A DNA stretch of 64,000 bases from Acanthacorydalis orientalis (GCA_034766995.1 CM068323.1:24654846-24718845); one strand, 5' to 3'. Shown: positions 26,805-39,550, numbered from the stretch's first letter. The notes: generated from the letters alone by a model not told the origin. A program made the numbers and translations.

Positions 26805-29800
26805 TCAGCGCGCGCCGTCGATCGCACGGATCGTGTCGTCGAACGACAGCGACTCGTAGTCGAACGAAGCGAAGCAGCCGGCCGACCGCTTGATCCGCAC
26901 GTTTCCGTTTCGAGCGTCGGTGCGGGCGGTCGGCGTTTTCGTCGCGACGTCGAACCGACGGACCGAAACGCCGCGCGTCGCGCCGGCGGCGGCGTCCGCG
27001 CTCGTCTCGTCGACACAGAACGAGTTCAGGACGCCGTCGACGACACACGCGCCGACCGACTCGTAGCCGTCGTCGTACGTCTCGGCGCCGGGCCCGAAAT
27101 AGAACACCTCCAGGTCGAGCGAGTTCCGCCGCAGCCCGAGCAGGTATTTGCCTGTAAACGATTTTTTCACATGCAGGCACGATCGTGCGCGCGGCCGGTC
27201 GGACGAGAACGAAAACGAAATCCCGGCCGGCGTGCGCGCGTCGCGGCCGACTAACAATACGAGTCGCGGCAGAAACGTCGAGCACGACGGAGACGGACTC
27301 GCGAACAACGAACAGATACACAGATACAAACCGTTTTTTCGTCCGCGGCGTGCCGTGAACTCGTCACCGCACCTGCCGGCCGGCCGGCCCTCGCTCGAGT
27401 GCTTCGGAACGCAGAGTCTGCGGATTCTCTCCGGTACACACGACCGCGCCACTTTACATCTATCGTTTTTCACCTGTCCGTCCTCGCGTGCGAGACTCGC
27501 GCGTGCTCTCGTATCATTTACACGCGTTGCCCGATCGCGATCGTGTTAATAATTTCAACAGTTCGCTCCCCGAAAACGTTCTCGAATTCGACATTGGCGT
27601 GATTTCGATTTAAAACTCACTCGTGTATTGAGTAAGCGAGACCGCGCGATCTCTTTGTACGGACAGAAAACCCGAGTACCGTCGTTCGAAACGGTGCAAA
27701 ACAATCACGAAACAAAACACACGACGACGACGACGACGACGACACAGAACTCACCGTTGATGTACAGATCGTCTCCGACGACGAACGGCACGTATCTCTT
27801 GTAGTTCTTCGACGTCGACGACGTCGACAGCACGGCGTGCCCCGCCGTGCCGACGCTCCTGTACAGACGATACGGATCGGTGATCTGCAGCCGCGTCCAC
27901 CGCTCCGTGTCCGGATCGAACGACAGCGTCTCTACGGTGCCGCCGCCTCCTCCGCCGCACGTCACGAACAGCGTCCCGCCGTGCTCGCAGCACTCGACGT
28001 CGTGCAGGTCGTACGGGAACCGTACCGAGCCGCGCCACCGACCTGCAACGGACGACGCCGACAGTGTCGCGCGTGCCGACGACGTCTGTCGGGTCCGCCC
28101 GGACGGCGGCACTCTTTCGCCTCACCTGCTCTCAGATCGTAACGGTCCATGTTGTTCTGGACGACCCTGTACTGGCCGGTGCCGCCTATCGCGTACAGCA
28201 CGTCGCGGACGACGCACGTCTTGAAGTGTCTACGGACGGACGGCAATCTGAAAGACGACGAGGAGGCGGGCGTGAGACCGGTCCGGGATCGACGCGATCG
28301 CGGAGCCCGTCTCGTACGTCGTGAAGCGCGACCACTTCGTCTTCAGCGTATCGTAAGACCAGCAACTCCTGCTCCAGTTGCCGAACCCGTACGTGAATTC
28401 GCCGCCGAGCAACAGCACTCTGTTCTTCCACACTTCCACGCGGTACCCCTCGAGGTTCGGCCCGTCGCCGCCGACGTGCTTCAGCTCGATTAACGGCCTC
28501 AGTTCGTCGGACCGCGCGTCTGAATACGATCGCGAAAAACACGAATGCAAAAGACATGCGAGCCGGTGCGCGTGCGCGGTGACGAGTGTACGAGAGGGCG
28601 GGCGGCTTAAAAAAAAATCATCCGTCGGTCCGTCGGTCGGCCGCCGGGGATCCGGCGCGCATCGACAGCCGATATCATGAGCGCGCGAACACGAATCGCA
28701 ATTCAACAACACACGCCGTCTGCGCACTCGCGCGTTCGGATCGCCGCTCGGCACGAAGCGCTGACGCACGTGTGCCGAACACATGCGAACGGACCGTGGA
28801 CCGTAGAAATGCCTGCCCTCGACTAGACAACACGTGCGATCATAATAAGGGGCGACGAACTGTCGAGGAGGGCTTTTCGCGAACGACACACTACAATAAA
28901 AGGCCCGAGCGCTCGACATACATCGAGATTGTGAAACACCAGACGGTCGTGCTAACAGGTCGAGTCGCGTTTGCGAAAGTGAAAATGCGATTTGCGGCGT
29001 CACTGGCGTCCGCAAGAATTATCGAGATGTGCCCCGACAAACTTGGACGATCCCCGATCCAGGCGTAGCGATCGCACTGTGTCACAAGCGTGCGACACCG
29101 TCACAGCAGTGCCGCACTCTCATTTCGACTGACTCTCGTGCACGGCCGCGCACGCGCAGAAGAGCGCGAAAACAATGATGATGATGATGATGGTGATGAT
29201 GACAACAACGACAACAATACGGAAACAAACGAAACACGGTACCGTAATATAAAACGAACGATCTCTCCGCGCCGCGGCGCCGGCCGACGTCGTCTCGTCC
29301 GTCGCACGCAGCATACGTCGTGCCGATCACGCACGGAACTCTCGGAATCATCCTCGGCTCGCATCCGAGCAGCGCTCCGGCGAGATCGGCGACCCGGTCG
29401 CCGTCGTCGTCGCCGCCCGCGCGCGCGGCACGTCCGCCGCCGGCCCCGATCGAGACGATGCGCTCGATCACGTCCCTGACGACGGCGTGTTCGCCGATGC
29501 CCGGATACGTCGGCAGCAGGTTCATGTCGGCGACGCCGAGCCGCCCGTAGTCGACGCACCGCAACAACGCGAGCAGCGTCTCCGTGCAACCGTCCGAATC
29601 GTCGGCGTCGGCTCCGTCGCGACGCTCGTGCGCGCACCCTCCGGTGTCCCGCTCGTGCTCGTACCACCACTTCATCGCCGCTTCGAACACGTCGATCTCC
29701 GAGTCGACGTGCAGCGCCCTGTGCGACAGGTACGAGTGCACTCGGTCGACGCCGAGGTCGAAGAACGCGCGCGTGCAGACGACGTCCTTGAACTCGACGA

Positions 29801-30282
29801 GCGCGACGCAGAGCGCCTTGCGCGCGAGCGTCGGGATGTCGAGGCGGACGGCCGCGAAGTACGCGGCGAGGCACGTGTCGCACGACAGCGTCTCGACGAT
29901 CGCCGACACGCAGCGCTCGCGCACGTCCTCGAACTGGAGCATGCACGCGGCCTGCAGCGTCGGCACGAGGTCGACGTCCTCGACGTACGACGCGCCGTCG
30001 TCGCGCGTCGAGTCGAGTATGACCTTCATCGAAGCCGGACGGACGCCCTGCGAACACGACGACGCGCGTGAAAGCGACGCGCGCGGGCGTGACGACGACG
30101 GCGGCGGACTCACCTTGATGGCGATCTTCCGTTCGGAGTCCTCCTTGAAATTACCGCTGAACATCGCCGCGAAATACGGACTCTTCGCAGCGAGCGTCGA
30201 CCGGACGGCCTCGAACTCGACGCCGTCCACTTCGAGCGTCACGTCCGGTGGTCTCGACTGGGTTTCACTCGCTCCCCTCGTC
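26805..30282 (-). CDS. BTB-BACK-kelch protein (kelch-like), 5' end missing
   Basis: A probable substrate adaptor for a Cullin-3 ubiquitin ligase, by family. Exons: 30114-30282, 29243-30047, 28318-28519, 28126-28247, 27755-28042, 26805-27151; all junctions keep phase, giving about 643 residues. The BTB core DVTLEVDGVEFEAVRSTLAA is followed by SPYFAAMFSGNFKEDSERKI. A BACK domain follows (LAAYFAAVRLDIPTLARKA; DVFEAAMKWW). Kelch blades include LLLGGEFTYGFGNWSRSCW, LYAIGGTGQYRV and DPDTERWTRL; later blades are degenerate and the stop is TGA at 26805. The first visible exon opens at an acceptor (ATCGCAG/GACG) in phase 2 with no in-frame ATG before the BTB core. A start exon therefore lies upstream, and the usual BTB helix 1 is not seen. 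No specific orthologue recognised. Confidence 0.82.
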
Positions 30283-30752
30283 CTGCGATTCAAACGCGTG
30301 TAAAAAGAAAGAAACACGCGCAGGGAGACCGGCACGGTGCGAATGATCTGGACGGATTCGTCGGAACGAGACGACAGAAGGAACGACACATTCACAGTTG
30401 GCACGCTCGACCGTCGTCGTATCGTTTAGACTCGTGTCGACGAATTAACAATCGAACCGTCGGTCATTAATACCGCACCGTACAGACGTACGTACGATCA
30501 TCGAGAAACTTTAGTATTACTACATCTCACAATGTGCGTGTGTGTGTTTCAAACGATCGGCAAGAGAAACTACCGAGCGGAAAACAAGAAACTCAAAGAG
30601 ACAGACGGGCAAACGAACACCTGTAAAAGACAAATGGGCAGATGGAATGAGAACATTCATAAGACAGAGAGACGTTCAATCGTTTGAATTGAAATATTTT
30701 TGAAGAAACTTTCATCCAGCCGTGGATCTAGAGAGGTTGTTGCTGATATTTA

Positions 30753-30757
<5 letters not shown>

Positions 30758-30818
<61 letters not shown>
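30758..30818. repeat. (TA)n array
   Basis: About 60 bases of near-pure TA, one of a pair separated by about 64 bases of ordinary sequence. Confidence 0.95.
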
Positions 30819-30819
<1 letters not shown>

Positions 30820-30880
30820 ATTTAGTATTTAGATTTGGAGCTGTAGAAACATCCAAAGACGTTTGTATGGTGTGTGACAC

Positions 30881-30882
<2 letters not shown>

Positions 30883-30949
<67 letters not shown>
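30883..30949. repeat. (TA)n array
   Basis: Second member of the pair, about 66 bases of TA, directly left of the sequence that carries the mariner remnant. Confidence 0.95.
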
Positions 30950-31070
30950 CCTTTTCACTATATAAAAACGTTCCGTCCAAGTCCGAATCCTTTCTTCGTT
31001 TTTTTTTTTTTTAAAAAAAATGGAAACTTGAAAACAGAAACTGATCCCTGAATGTACGAGGTTCAAACCA

Positions 31071-31226
31071 ACTGCAGTAGAGACCAGAACAAAAATTATG
31101 AACTTATGGTGGATGATCTTCCCCCGTGCCCCGTATTCCGCGGACATATCACCATCAGATGATCGCCTATTTTTATCCTTGGACAATCGTACGCGTGGTA
31201 AACAGTTTAATAATGAAGAATTAAAA
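31071..31226 (+). pseudogene. Decayed mariner-family transposase fragment
   Basis: Reads TAVETRTKIMNLWWMIFPRA and then PYSADISPSDDRLFLSLDN, followed by RGKQFNNEE. This matches the mariner transposase stretch around the third catalytic Asp (PPYSPDLAPSDYHLF and the downstream RGK.F..EE). The preceding D-N-A-R-P-H motif is present only as a frameshifted ghost just upstream, and the C-terminus is not recognisable. No terminal inverted repeats were found by eye. It is a dead fossil of a DNA transposon of the IS630-Tc1-mariner superfamily. An ATG at 31098 opens 109 codons, but these are not a functional gene. Confidence 0.7.
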
Positions 31227-32311
31227 ATTGAGGTGTGTGTATATTTTTTGAAAATAAAAATAATCAGTTGTATAAAAATCGAATTTATAAATCATCTCTT
31301 CTCGCCGGGGAAGGGATGTTCAATGCGAACGTGGAGATTTCGATGCACCGAGTCATTTCATGTAAAAATGCACAAGTGTTTTTTTCCTCAATTCAAAAAT
31401 GTTGATGAATTGCAGGCGTACATGTGAACTAAAACTAATTCATGAACGCGAAGACTATTTCATTGAATATCCAGCATCCACGCAACCGAACCTATCGAGA
31501 GTCGCTGTCTCACTGACGAGACGTCGGCACGACAACTATAGTTTAATTGTCGTCATGATAAAATAACCAATGCTCTAGCAACCGACTAACAATCACAGGA
31601 GACAGGAGTCAACAACTGTTACGATACGCAGTTAACATTTAAATGTTTTACTACACGATACACGATTACTAACGATACACCTGCCTATGAATGCATGCGA
31701 AATGATAAATTTGATGACAGACCTCGTGAACGTTCCACGAGCAGCACCGTCATCCATCGTCGTTGTTGACATGTGTACGTGTGACGGTGTTCGAGGTCAC
31801 GCGCTTCCCATTAACCATTTCATCGTACACAGATCGAAATCGTCCGAAATCCCCACGCACACACACAGACGCGACCGACGTCGAACGCGTTCACGTTCGG
31901 GAAATCGCTCGAATTTCGTGCCACAGGCACGTACCATCAAACGACGACGAGACGATCGCCTACAGCGTCCGCCGACAACAGAACCGCGAACGCCATGTTT
32001 GTTTACAATCGTCATCGCATGTGACAGCGAGCCGTGCACAGTCATAGACCGCTGCGTCGCATGTAGATCGCACGAACGGCACCGCAACCATAGACCGCTG
32101 CGACCGACACACGCCCGTCACTCGGGTGACTGTTCTTGGGCGTGCGACCGATACGATGTGAACAGATAACACGACGATGAATGTATAAGTTGACGCGTGT
32201 ATTTCTTTTGCGTTTCGGTTCGAACGTAACGATCGTCGCGTTGAACGGAAATTTTATCTGTCGAGCGGTGTGTCTCGAGTATCGGTGCCGTACCGCGAAT
32301 AACCTAGAAAA

Positions 32312-34798
32312 ATGTGGAAAGCGAGCGCCGGTGCCGACATTAATTTGAAAGAGCAGTCGGCCGACGACGACTGGGACACAGATCCGGACTTTATTAACGA
32401 CGTCACCGAGCAAGAGCAGCGATGGGGCTCGAGAACTGTGGAGGGATCCGGTCGCGTCGCCGGAGCGATAGAGTGAGCCGACGAAAAGCATGATATACAT
32501 ATACATACGAACATTTCTGTTTAATAAGTAAACCCGTTTCCTTCTTAATACGGGCCACGCTCTAATATAACGCAGTGTACTCGATACAGATTTTTCCACT
32601 CTGCCGTCGTGTTTGCAGCGACCGAAGCATCCGAGCATGTGTTAATGCACGGCTTTTTATTTTATTTTCGTCGCATACAGCAGCCTGTCACTCCCCGAGT
32701 TCGGTGTGCGGATCCGATCGTTGTCGCCGACCGACTCGCACTGAAACTGTTTTCAATTTTATTACCATAGATAAAGTATCTTAGTTAAAGTATCTAAGTT
32801 TATTACCTTGTACTTTCGCGTGTCGAACGACCGAGACCGACAGATATCTCTGTATTGTTTTCGATTTGTGTAATAGAATCAAACGCGCGTCCACCGCCTG
32901 TGCAGAAGTCGCACGATCGATCGCGAGTTCTGTGGCGGCTCGATGCGCGTTTGCCGCATTCGCGCCTTGTCGCTGCGTTCATTCGTTTTTTTTTTGCGAT
33001 CCTCTTTTACGCGCACACACCACGCCGACGATGTCTGTTCTCGTGCTTCTGTCACGGCGTCGTCGTCGTGCCGCACACACCGACCGACCCACCTCCGTCC
33101 GAAACTCGACAGTTCAGTGATAATTTTTTTTCCCCCTTTAATGCCACCTGATCCCGTACCGATAGACTTTTGCACACGTTCGATAGAACATCGATGGAAA
33201 TTCACGTCCGCGAAGATGTATTACAGATCTGAACACTACGAGTACTTTTATTATGTTTTCGTTACCGAACGTCCGTTCCAGTATGCAGAAGCTGAGACTC
33301 GAGACCGAGGAGGCCGACAAACTGAAAAAACAAAAGCTGCTCGAGGAAGGTCCGAACTCGTCGTTCGGGTACGGCGGGAAATTCGGCGTCGAGGTCGACC
33401 GGATGGACCGATCGGCGGTCGGACACGACTACGTCGCGAAAGTCGAGAAGCACGCCTCGCAGAAGGACTACTCGACCGGTTTCGGCGGCAAGTTCGGCGT
33501 TCAGACCGATCGGGTCGATAAGGTACTGTGCGCGCCGTCCGTTCTTTCTGTTCTCCTTCTTCTTCGACGACGGCATTCACGACGCGCTGTTTTCGCAGAG
33601 CGCCGTCAGCTGGGACCACCGGGAGAAGATCGAGAAGCACGCCTCGCAGAGAGACTACGCGTCCGGCTTCGGCGGAAAGTACGGCGTCGAGAGGGACAGA
33701 CAGGACGAGTCCGCGGTCGGGTGGGACCATGTCGAGAAGATCGACAAGCACGAGTCGCAGTCAGGTCCGGCGGATCCCGACAGTCCGATCTCCGATCGAA
33801 ATCACGTTCCGACCGTGTCTTCTTGCAGACTACGCGATCGGGTTCGGCGGAAAGTTCGGCATCCAGACCGACCGGCAGGACAGGTGCGCCGTCGGCTGGG
33901 ACCACCACGAGGCGCCGCAGAAGCACGAGAGTCAGCTCGATCACAAGATCGGGTTCGGCGGCAAGTTCGGCGTCCAGACCGACCGGATGGACAAGTCGGC
34001 CGTCGCGTACACCGAGCCGGAGCGGGTCGGCACGAACTACACGAGGGCGAGGCCGGACGTCGGTGACGCGAAGCCGTCGGACCTGCGCGCCAGATTCGAA
34101 CGCACGGTACGCGCGTGCTCCGGTCCGTGCGTGCGTCGGGCACGTACGAGCCGTCGCCCGTCCCTCTTGTTTTCAGGGCGACGTCGCGCCGAGTCCGAAG
34201 GAGGCGGAGCACGAGAGGCGACCGCCGGTCGGACGATTGGACGGTTCGAAGACCGCGCTGTTTTCGAGTCGGGTCGATCGGCCGAGAGCGGACGTCGCCG
34301 CAGAGCAGGCCGTCGAGCCGACGGCGAGTGCGTCCGCGGCGTCGGCGCGCGCGGCGGACCCGCCGACGCCGGCCCCGTTCGATAAGACCGGAGACGGCGC
34401 GTCGCGGACGGCGTCCGATGCGAGCGTCGCCGTCGCAACCGCCGCCGTCGCGTCCATCGAGATCGTCGACCGCGGGACGACGCCGGCGACCGGACCGGCG
34501 CCGGAGACGAGCAGCGAAGCGGTCCCGGCCGACGAGACCGCCGAGTTCGACGTCGAGGACACGGGGCTCGTCGCGGTCGCGCTGTTCGACTACCAGTCGG
34601 CCGCCGACGACGAGATCTCGTTCGATCCGGACGACGTGATCACGCACGTCGAAACGGTAAACGGCCGGCGAGATGACGTCACGCCACCGACGAGACTATC
34701 GTCCGTTTCTGTTCCAGATCGACGAGGGATGGTGGAGGGGTCTCTGCAGGGGCAAGTACGGGCTGTTCCCGGCGAACTACGTCCAGCTGCAGCAGTGA
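32312..34798 (+). CDS. Cortactin
   Basis: An actin regulator that binds Arp2/3 through an acidic N-terminus and F-actin through tandem repeats, acting at cortical branched actin. Exons: 32312-32472, 33282-33522, 33599-33764, 33829-34106, 34177-34656, 34718-34798; 468 residues, every phase checked. The N-terminus [12 protein letters not shown] is followed by DDW (19-21) and [16 protein letters not shown]. Four full repeats plus a partial fifth run from about residue 83 ([19 protein letters not shown]; later [19 protein letters not shown] and [19 protein letters not shown]). Human cortactin has 6.5. A low-complexity Pro/Ala/Glu region follows, then a C-terminal SH3 ([39 protein letters not shown]). 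The 809 bp intron 1 is the longest. Exon 3 uses an unusual GTCCGG donor. Divergent from the kelch gene. Confidence 0.95.
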
Positions 34799-34976
34799 TG
34801 ATCGCGAGACGCGGACGTTTCGAACGCGGCGACGTACTTAAGTTTCTTATCGGAGGTCTTCTGTGTCGCGGACGACGGTCGGCCGTTTCCGTCGATGATG
34901 ATTTCGTCGGACGTAACGGAGCGCAGGTTTCAATACGATAACAATATATGAATATGATATATGTATATTTCGTACG

Positions 34977-34982
34977 AATAAA
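34977..34982 (+). terminator. Polyadenylation signal of cortactin
   Basis: AATAAA 179 bases after the cortactin stop codon, in an AT-rich tail; the first canonical hexamer in this 3' region. Confidence 0.65.
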
Positions 34983-35316
34983 GATATTTTAATTCGTAAA
35001 CTGTTTGTCTCTCAACAAACGAAAGTCGGATAGACAGCGGTAGAGTCGTACGCACGGATTCGTAATTCCTCCACGTTCTCTCGGCTGTCTTCGTGTCGCA
35101 CGACACACCCGCGCACTCCGATTCACGCAGACAGAAGAAATGTTTTTCCACAGTCATTAATTGATTTACTGGCGAGGGGAGGTGATACGGCCTCGGGAAT
35201 TGAGTTTGGGACCAAACTAGACGAACGTGTTTGCAGAAAATTTAAAAAGAATTATTTAAAGATTTTTTTTAACACTGTCGACCGGGCGGTTTTGCTACGA
35301 ACCTGTGATATAATAA

Positions 35317-35320
<4 letters not shown>

Positions 35321-35354
<34 letters not shown>
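35321..35354. repeat. (TA)n array
   Basis: About 34 bases of TA in AT-rich flanks. Confidence 0.9.
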
Positions 35355-35356
<2 letters not shown>

Positions 35357-35924
35357 TTGTTTATAATAAATATTGATAGTTGAAAAGAAATAGAACCAAA
35401 CGACGGACGTCGTGTGTAGTATTGAACGGGATCCAATCCCCAGGAACGACAAAATAAACACACGGATTCGGAGATTCCTACCACTGTCAGCTAAACAAAA
35501 CGGGACGTCGTGTGCGCGGACGCGTACTGTGATGAACCTCAGGCTTGTACAGATGCGCATTATCCATTGCCGCTGCTATTTATAATATAGTTTCGGAATG
35601 AATTGTGTACATACAACAAAAACAGAGGAAGAGGTAATAGGATATATCGATCGTGACAAAATAAAAATCGCTTTACGATTAAATACACACCTGTCCGGAA
35701 ACACCCACGTTGATTTTCCGACATAAACAAACACATAATTAAATCTTTGTTTATTTAAATTAAATAAACGCCACACAAGAAATCATAACTAGAATGGTTT
35801 ACTTATTATATTTACATTAAATATTATAATATATAATAATGCAGTTTGCATAATGTACATATGTGGTGGTGGTGGTGGATCACCGACAACTTATCTTCCA
35901 TTAAGATTTCTCTCATCTTATTCT

Positions 35925-36036
<112 letters not shown>

Positions 36037-36207
36037 GTATATGTATAGAACGTCAGCGTGTTACTACGATAAGTTGGATTGTAACAATTACAAAAATGAA
36101 AGTAATAATAATAATTAACAATGCCTAAAGAACCGACAATAAAAATGCATCGTTTCGTCTCATCATCGAGTTACATCACACACGTTCCGATGTTTTTTTT
36201 TATTTAT

Positions 36208-36322
36208 TTATTTATTTCCGCCGGCTTTGATCGAAGAACGCGCGCCGCTGCGCACCTGCACGTCGCCGCCCTCGATCGACGCGCGGCGGAAACGATTTTT
36301 AATACATTCGTTAAGTCTGTCT
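36208..36322 (-). CDS. Possible isolated 3'-terminal coding exon, unknown protein
   Basis: A small CpG-rich island in AT-rich DNA. On the minus strand it reads RLNECIKNRFRRASIEGG followed by DVQVRSGARSSIKAGGNK and TAA at 36208, then overlapping AATAAA hexamers at once. Codons strongly prefer G or C at position three, as in the neighbouring genes. Acceptor-like CCAG or ACAG lies just upstream (about 36316-36326), followed by a (TA)n array. RRAS would be a basophilic kinase site. No upstream exon or family was recognised; the opposite strand is also open, so this may be something else. Confidence 0.3.
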
Positions 36323-36330
36323 CTGGTTAT

Positions 36331-36334
<4 letters not shown>

Positions 36335-36424
<90 letters not shown>

Positions 36425-36438
36425 TACATACATACATA
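36335..36438. repeat. (TA)n(CATA)n array
   Basis: About 78 bases of TA followed by ACATA and CATACATACATA, abutting the exon-like island. Confidence 0.95.
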
Positions 36439-37231
36439 TTCATTACTTTCAATTCATCCTCATATTGTGCTGTCGACTCGTTATCAACGAACGTCGATCG
36501 AACACATCAATATATGCATTTTCTAAGCGGCGAAAATATCGCGTGCAGCCTCACCGAAATCATCATTGATTAATAATAATAATTGAACAAATGCTCTCAT
36601 TCAAATAACACAAACTACGAGATACATACATACATCACACTTATGTTGTATCGATAACGGTTACGAAAATTTCAATATCGAGTCGCGGCGTGCTCCGAAA
36701 TTCACAAAATAATATAACGAACAAAATTTTCAAAATGCAAGCGGTCGAGTCGATACTGGAATTGTCTGTCTCGCAACGATCTCGTCGTACACGCACTGAA
36801 ACACCTTACACTATTATGCTTTGATTTATTATGTCTATTTTCTTAATATGAAAAAAGTGTCGATTCATTGTGTAAGGCAACATATACTGCAATCATTTGA
36901 GATGAAATAAAGATACACGTTCGATTATTGGGACAGGGTACTTTCGCAAATGTATCTGTTCAACACGCTCGTGAAAAAAAAATAAGATCTCGTTTTGTTT
37001 CACAAAAAGAACATCGCTGCCACGGATCCGGACAACAAAATCGTTTCAAGAGTGTCCGCGTCGAACAGATACACTGATCGCGTCGCCTTAGTCCCATCGC
37101 CCGTTTATTTATTTACTCTTCATTGTTTCCCTTTTCGACATAAAATTAAAAACGAGAAGAAAAATAAGAACACGAACAGCGAATAATATAACATTTCCAT
37201 TTTATTGATTCATATTCAACATAAAAGTAAG

Positions 37232-37336
<105 letters not shown>

Positions 37337-37501
37337 TTAGATCTACTAGCGTATATTTTAAAAAAATGCATCACAATTTTCCTATTCAATTATAACATTG
37401 TTTAATAAATGTACTGTATAGCTTGTTACATCACGAACACTTAGCGTTCAATAAATGTATTCTCATTATATATTTAGGTTCAATCCGTTGGCTCGTGGAC
37501 C

Positions 37502-37504
<3 letters not shown>

Positions 37505-37563
<59 letters not shown>
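37505..37563. repeat. (TA)n array
   Basis: About 58 bases of TA, 170 bases from the preceding array. Confidence 0.95.
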
Positions 37564-37567
<4 letters not shown>

Positions 37568-38041
37568 CTACTTTATATTATTATTATTATTAAAATTCCA
37601 CGGCTGTCTAACCGAATTTGTCTGCTGAAAGATGCTGAGATTTACTTATTATTAGTTCAGTCTCGCCGGCTTGCACCAACGCAACTGGCCCGGTTCAAAC
37701 GGCCCGCATGCGTTCAGCCCGAATTTCATTGGGCCTTTGTCTTTTCTCTTTCACGATCAGACATCAAATCTTTCGAATTATCTGATTTGCATTTAGGTAC
37801 AGCAGCGTATATCGATTATCTGTCACATTTAAGTGAATGTATGTGTGTGCTATCTTTGATTTTCAATGCTGATAAAAACACTGACGTACTTCGACATCGT
37901 TCAACACGAACGATGACAATTTAATATTTATTTTCATTGTTTATTATATAGAAACAAAATAGTTACAAACGTGCGAATAACATCTGGTATGGAATTAATT
38001 GCAACTGTTTATTTTATACAATCCGATATAATTTATTACAA

Positions 38042-38045
<4 letters not shown>

Positions 38046-38090
<45 letters not shown>

Positions 38091-38117
38091 CATACATACA
38101 CACACACACACACATAT
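38046..38117. repeat. (TA)n(CATA)n(CA)n array
   Basis: Compound array with the same order (TA, then CATA, then CA) as those at 16864 and 36335. Confidence 0.93.
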
Positions 38118-38521
38118 AATACCGTCTGGTATCTATTTCAATTTAGTTGAACAATTGTTCTAGTGAAATACCACTGATTAACGTTTCTCATTGCACATAG
38201 ATCTATTAAAAGTTCAACTTATAAGCAAATTTAACAGTTTTAAGTGACTTTCGTATGTCGTCTTTTTATAATAAGACAAGTTTCAGAAACGGTAAAACAC
38301 AGATGTGTTCAACATGGCTTGTATGGTGCCCGGACACCGAACAAGATATTTTTGATAATAGCGAAGCATACATTTCGGACGAATGTAAAGATTTTGAAAA
38401 GACCAAATAACTTTTTAATTTCATTAGTTGTATTGTTAATCGTTTCGTTGAATATGAGAAGACCTCAAATCTGAACAGACAGATCGATACACATAATTCA
38501 TACACTAGAATCGTTTTCACT

Positions 38522-38641
38522 TAAAATGGACATACGATCCACATACGTTGACAAAAATACAAAACACGAAATACATTTTTTATTTAAATGTACTCGGTAC
38601 GACTACTATAGAAGCAAAAATATTCCAAATGGGCGATTTTA
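38522..38641 (+). pseudogene. Possible decayed transposon-encoded fragment
   Basis: One frame reads DKNTKHEIHFLFKCTRYDYY and ends at a stop after RSKNIPNGRF. The HEIHFLFKC.RY pattern recalls the C-terminal zinc-knuckle-like segment (xHFLF.CP.Y) seen after reverse transcriptases of some non-LTR elements. No upstream catalytic motif is visible, so the assignment is weak. Confidence 0.2.
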
Positions 38642-38711
38642 GGCCATTTTTCAAAACCTATCTTCTTTTAAAGCTCTAATTTCAAAACAAGCAATATCGG
38701 AGCAGGAACAT

Positions 38712-38774
38712 CATATATATATATATACATATATATATACATATATACATATATATATACATATATATATATAC

Positions 38775-38805
<31 letters not shown>

Positions 38806-38806
38806 C
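38712..38806. repeat. (TATACA)n-type array
   Basis: About 95 bases in which TA runs are regularly broken by ACATA. Confidence 0.9.
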
Positions 38807-39542
38807 AAACATATATCAAAAATGAATCAGTGTCAAACGAAGACCTTATTAATCTGAAAAACAATTAACAAACGACGCCATCACTAAGAGGTAATTATCC
38901 TAGACAACAATTAGTAACTCCAACCGAATATTTTCCCTATTACAAGACCGATAGACCGTTTCGACTTGGAAAAAAATATATGCATGCATAAAAAATATAA
39001 TCATAAATAACAAACAATATGCAGGGCGACGGAGACATCGAAACCTGAACAATCAGTTCCGTTCTAAATTAGCCAGCAGCACCTTTCAATCGACAAACGT
39101 TGAGGTACAGCCATCGATAAGTAAATTAGCGCAAATATGTGAAAAATACACATCGTACAAAATAATCATTAATATTAATAATAATTTATAAATTGACAAT
39201 CAATAATCAGTTAATTAATTAATAATAATTATAATAGTTGACGAAAACGTCATTAGCTATCGATAAACAGGAACAAAACGAAAACGTGTCTGATCGAATC
39301 AGTTCACTGTGATCAGTTTTGTTTGGTATATATGTATTTGTTTTTCCTATTCGAAACCTTGTTAAGGATTCGGAAAAGTATCTTATTATATCGCAAATCA
39401 TACATGAAAACGAGTCAGAAAAATAATACAGCGCCCAAGCCAATCAAATCATTAGTTACATACATCGATTATTAGTATATACAATTGGAGAAATAAATTA
39501 TAAAAGCTATTTTTTACACATACACATGTATACTCATACACT

Positions 39543-39550
39543 GTATATAC

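Larger units (their letters stand above)
30283..32311. other. Intergenic between kelch gene and cortactin
   Basis: AT-rich spacer between two divergent genes. It contains two long TA arrays (30758-30818 and 30883-30949), a T14A8 tract at 30999-31020, and a decayed mariner fragment (31071-31226). The region 31430-32311 is mixed composition with no supported gene. The missing first exon of the kelch gene and the cortactin promoter probably lie here. Confidence 0.6.
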
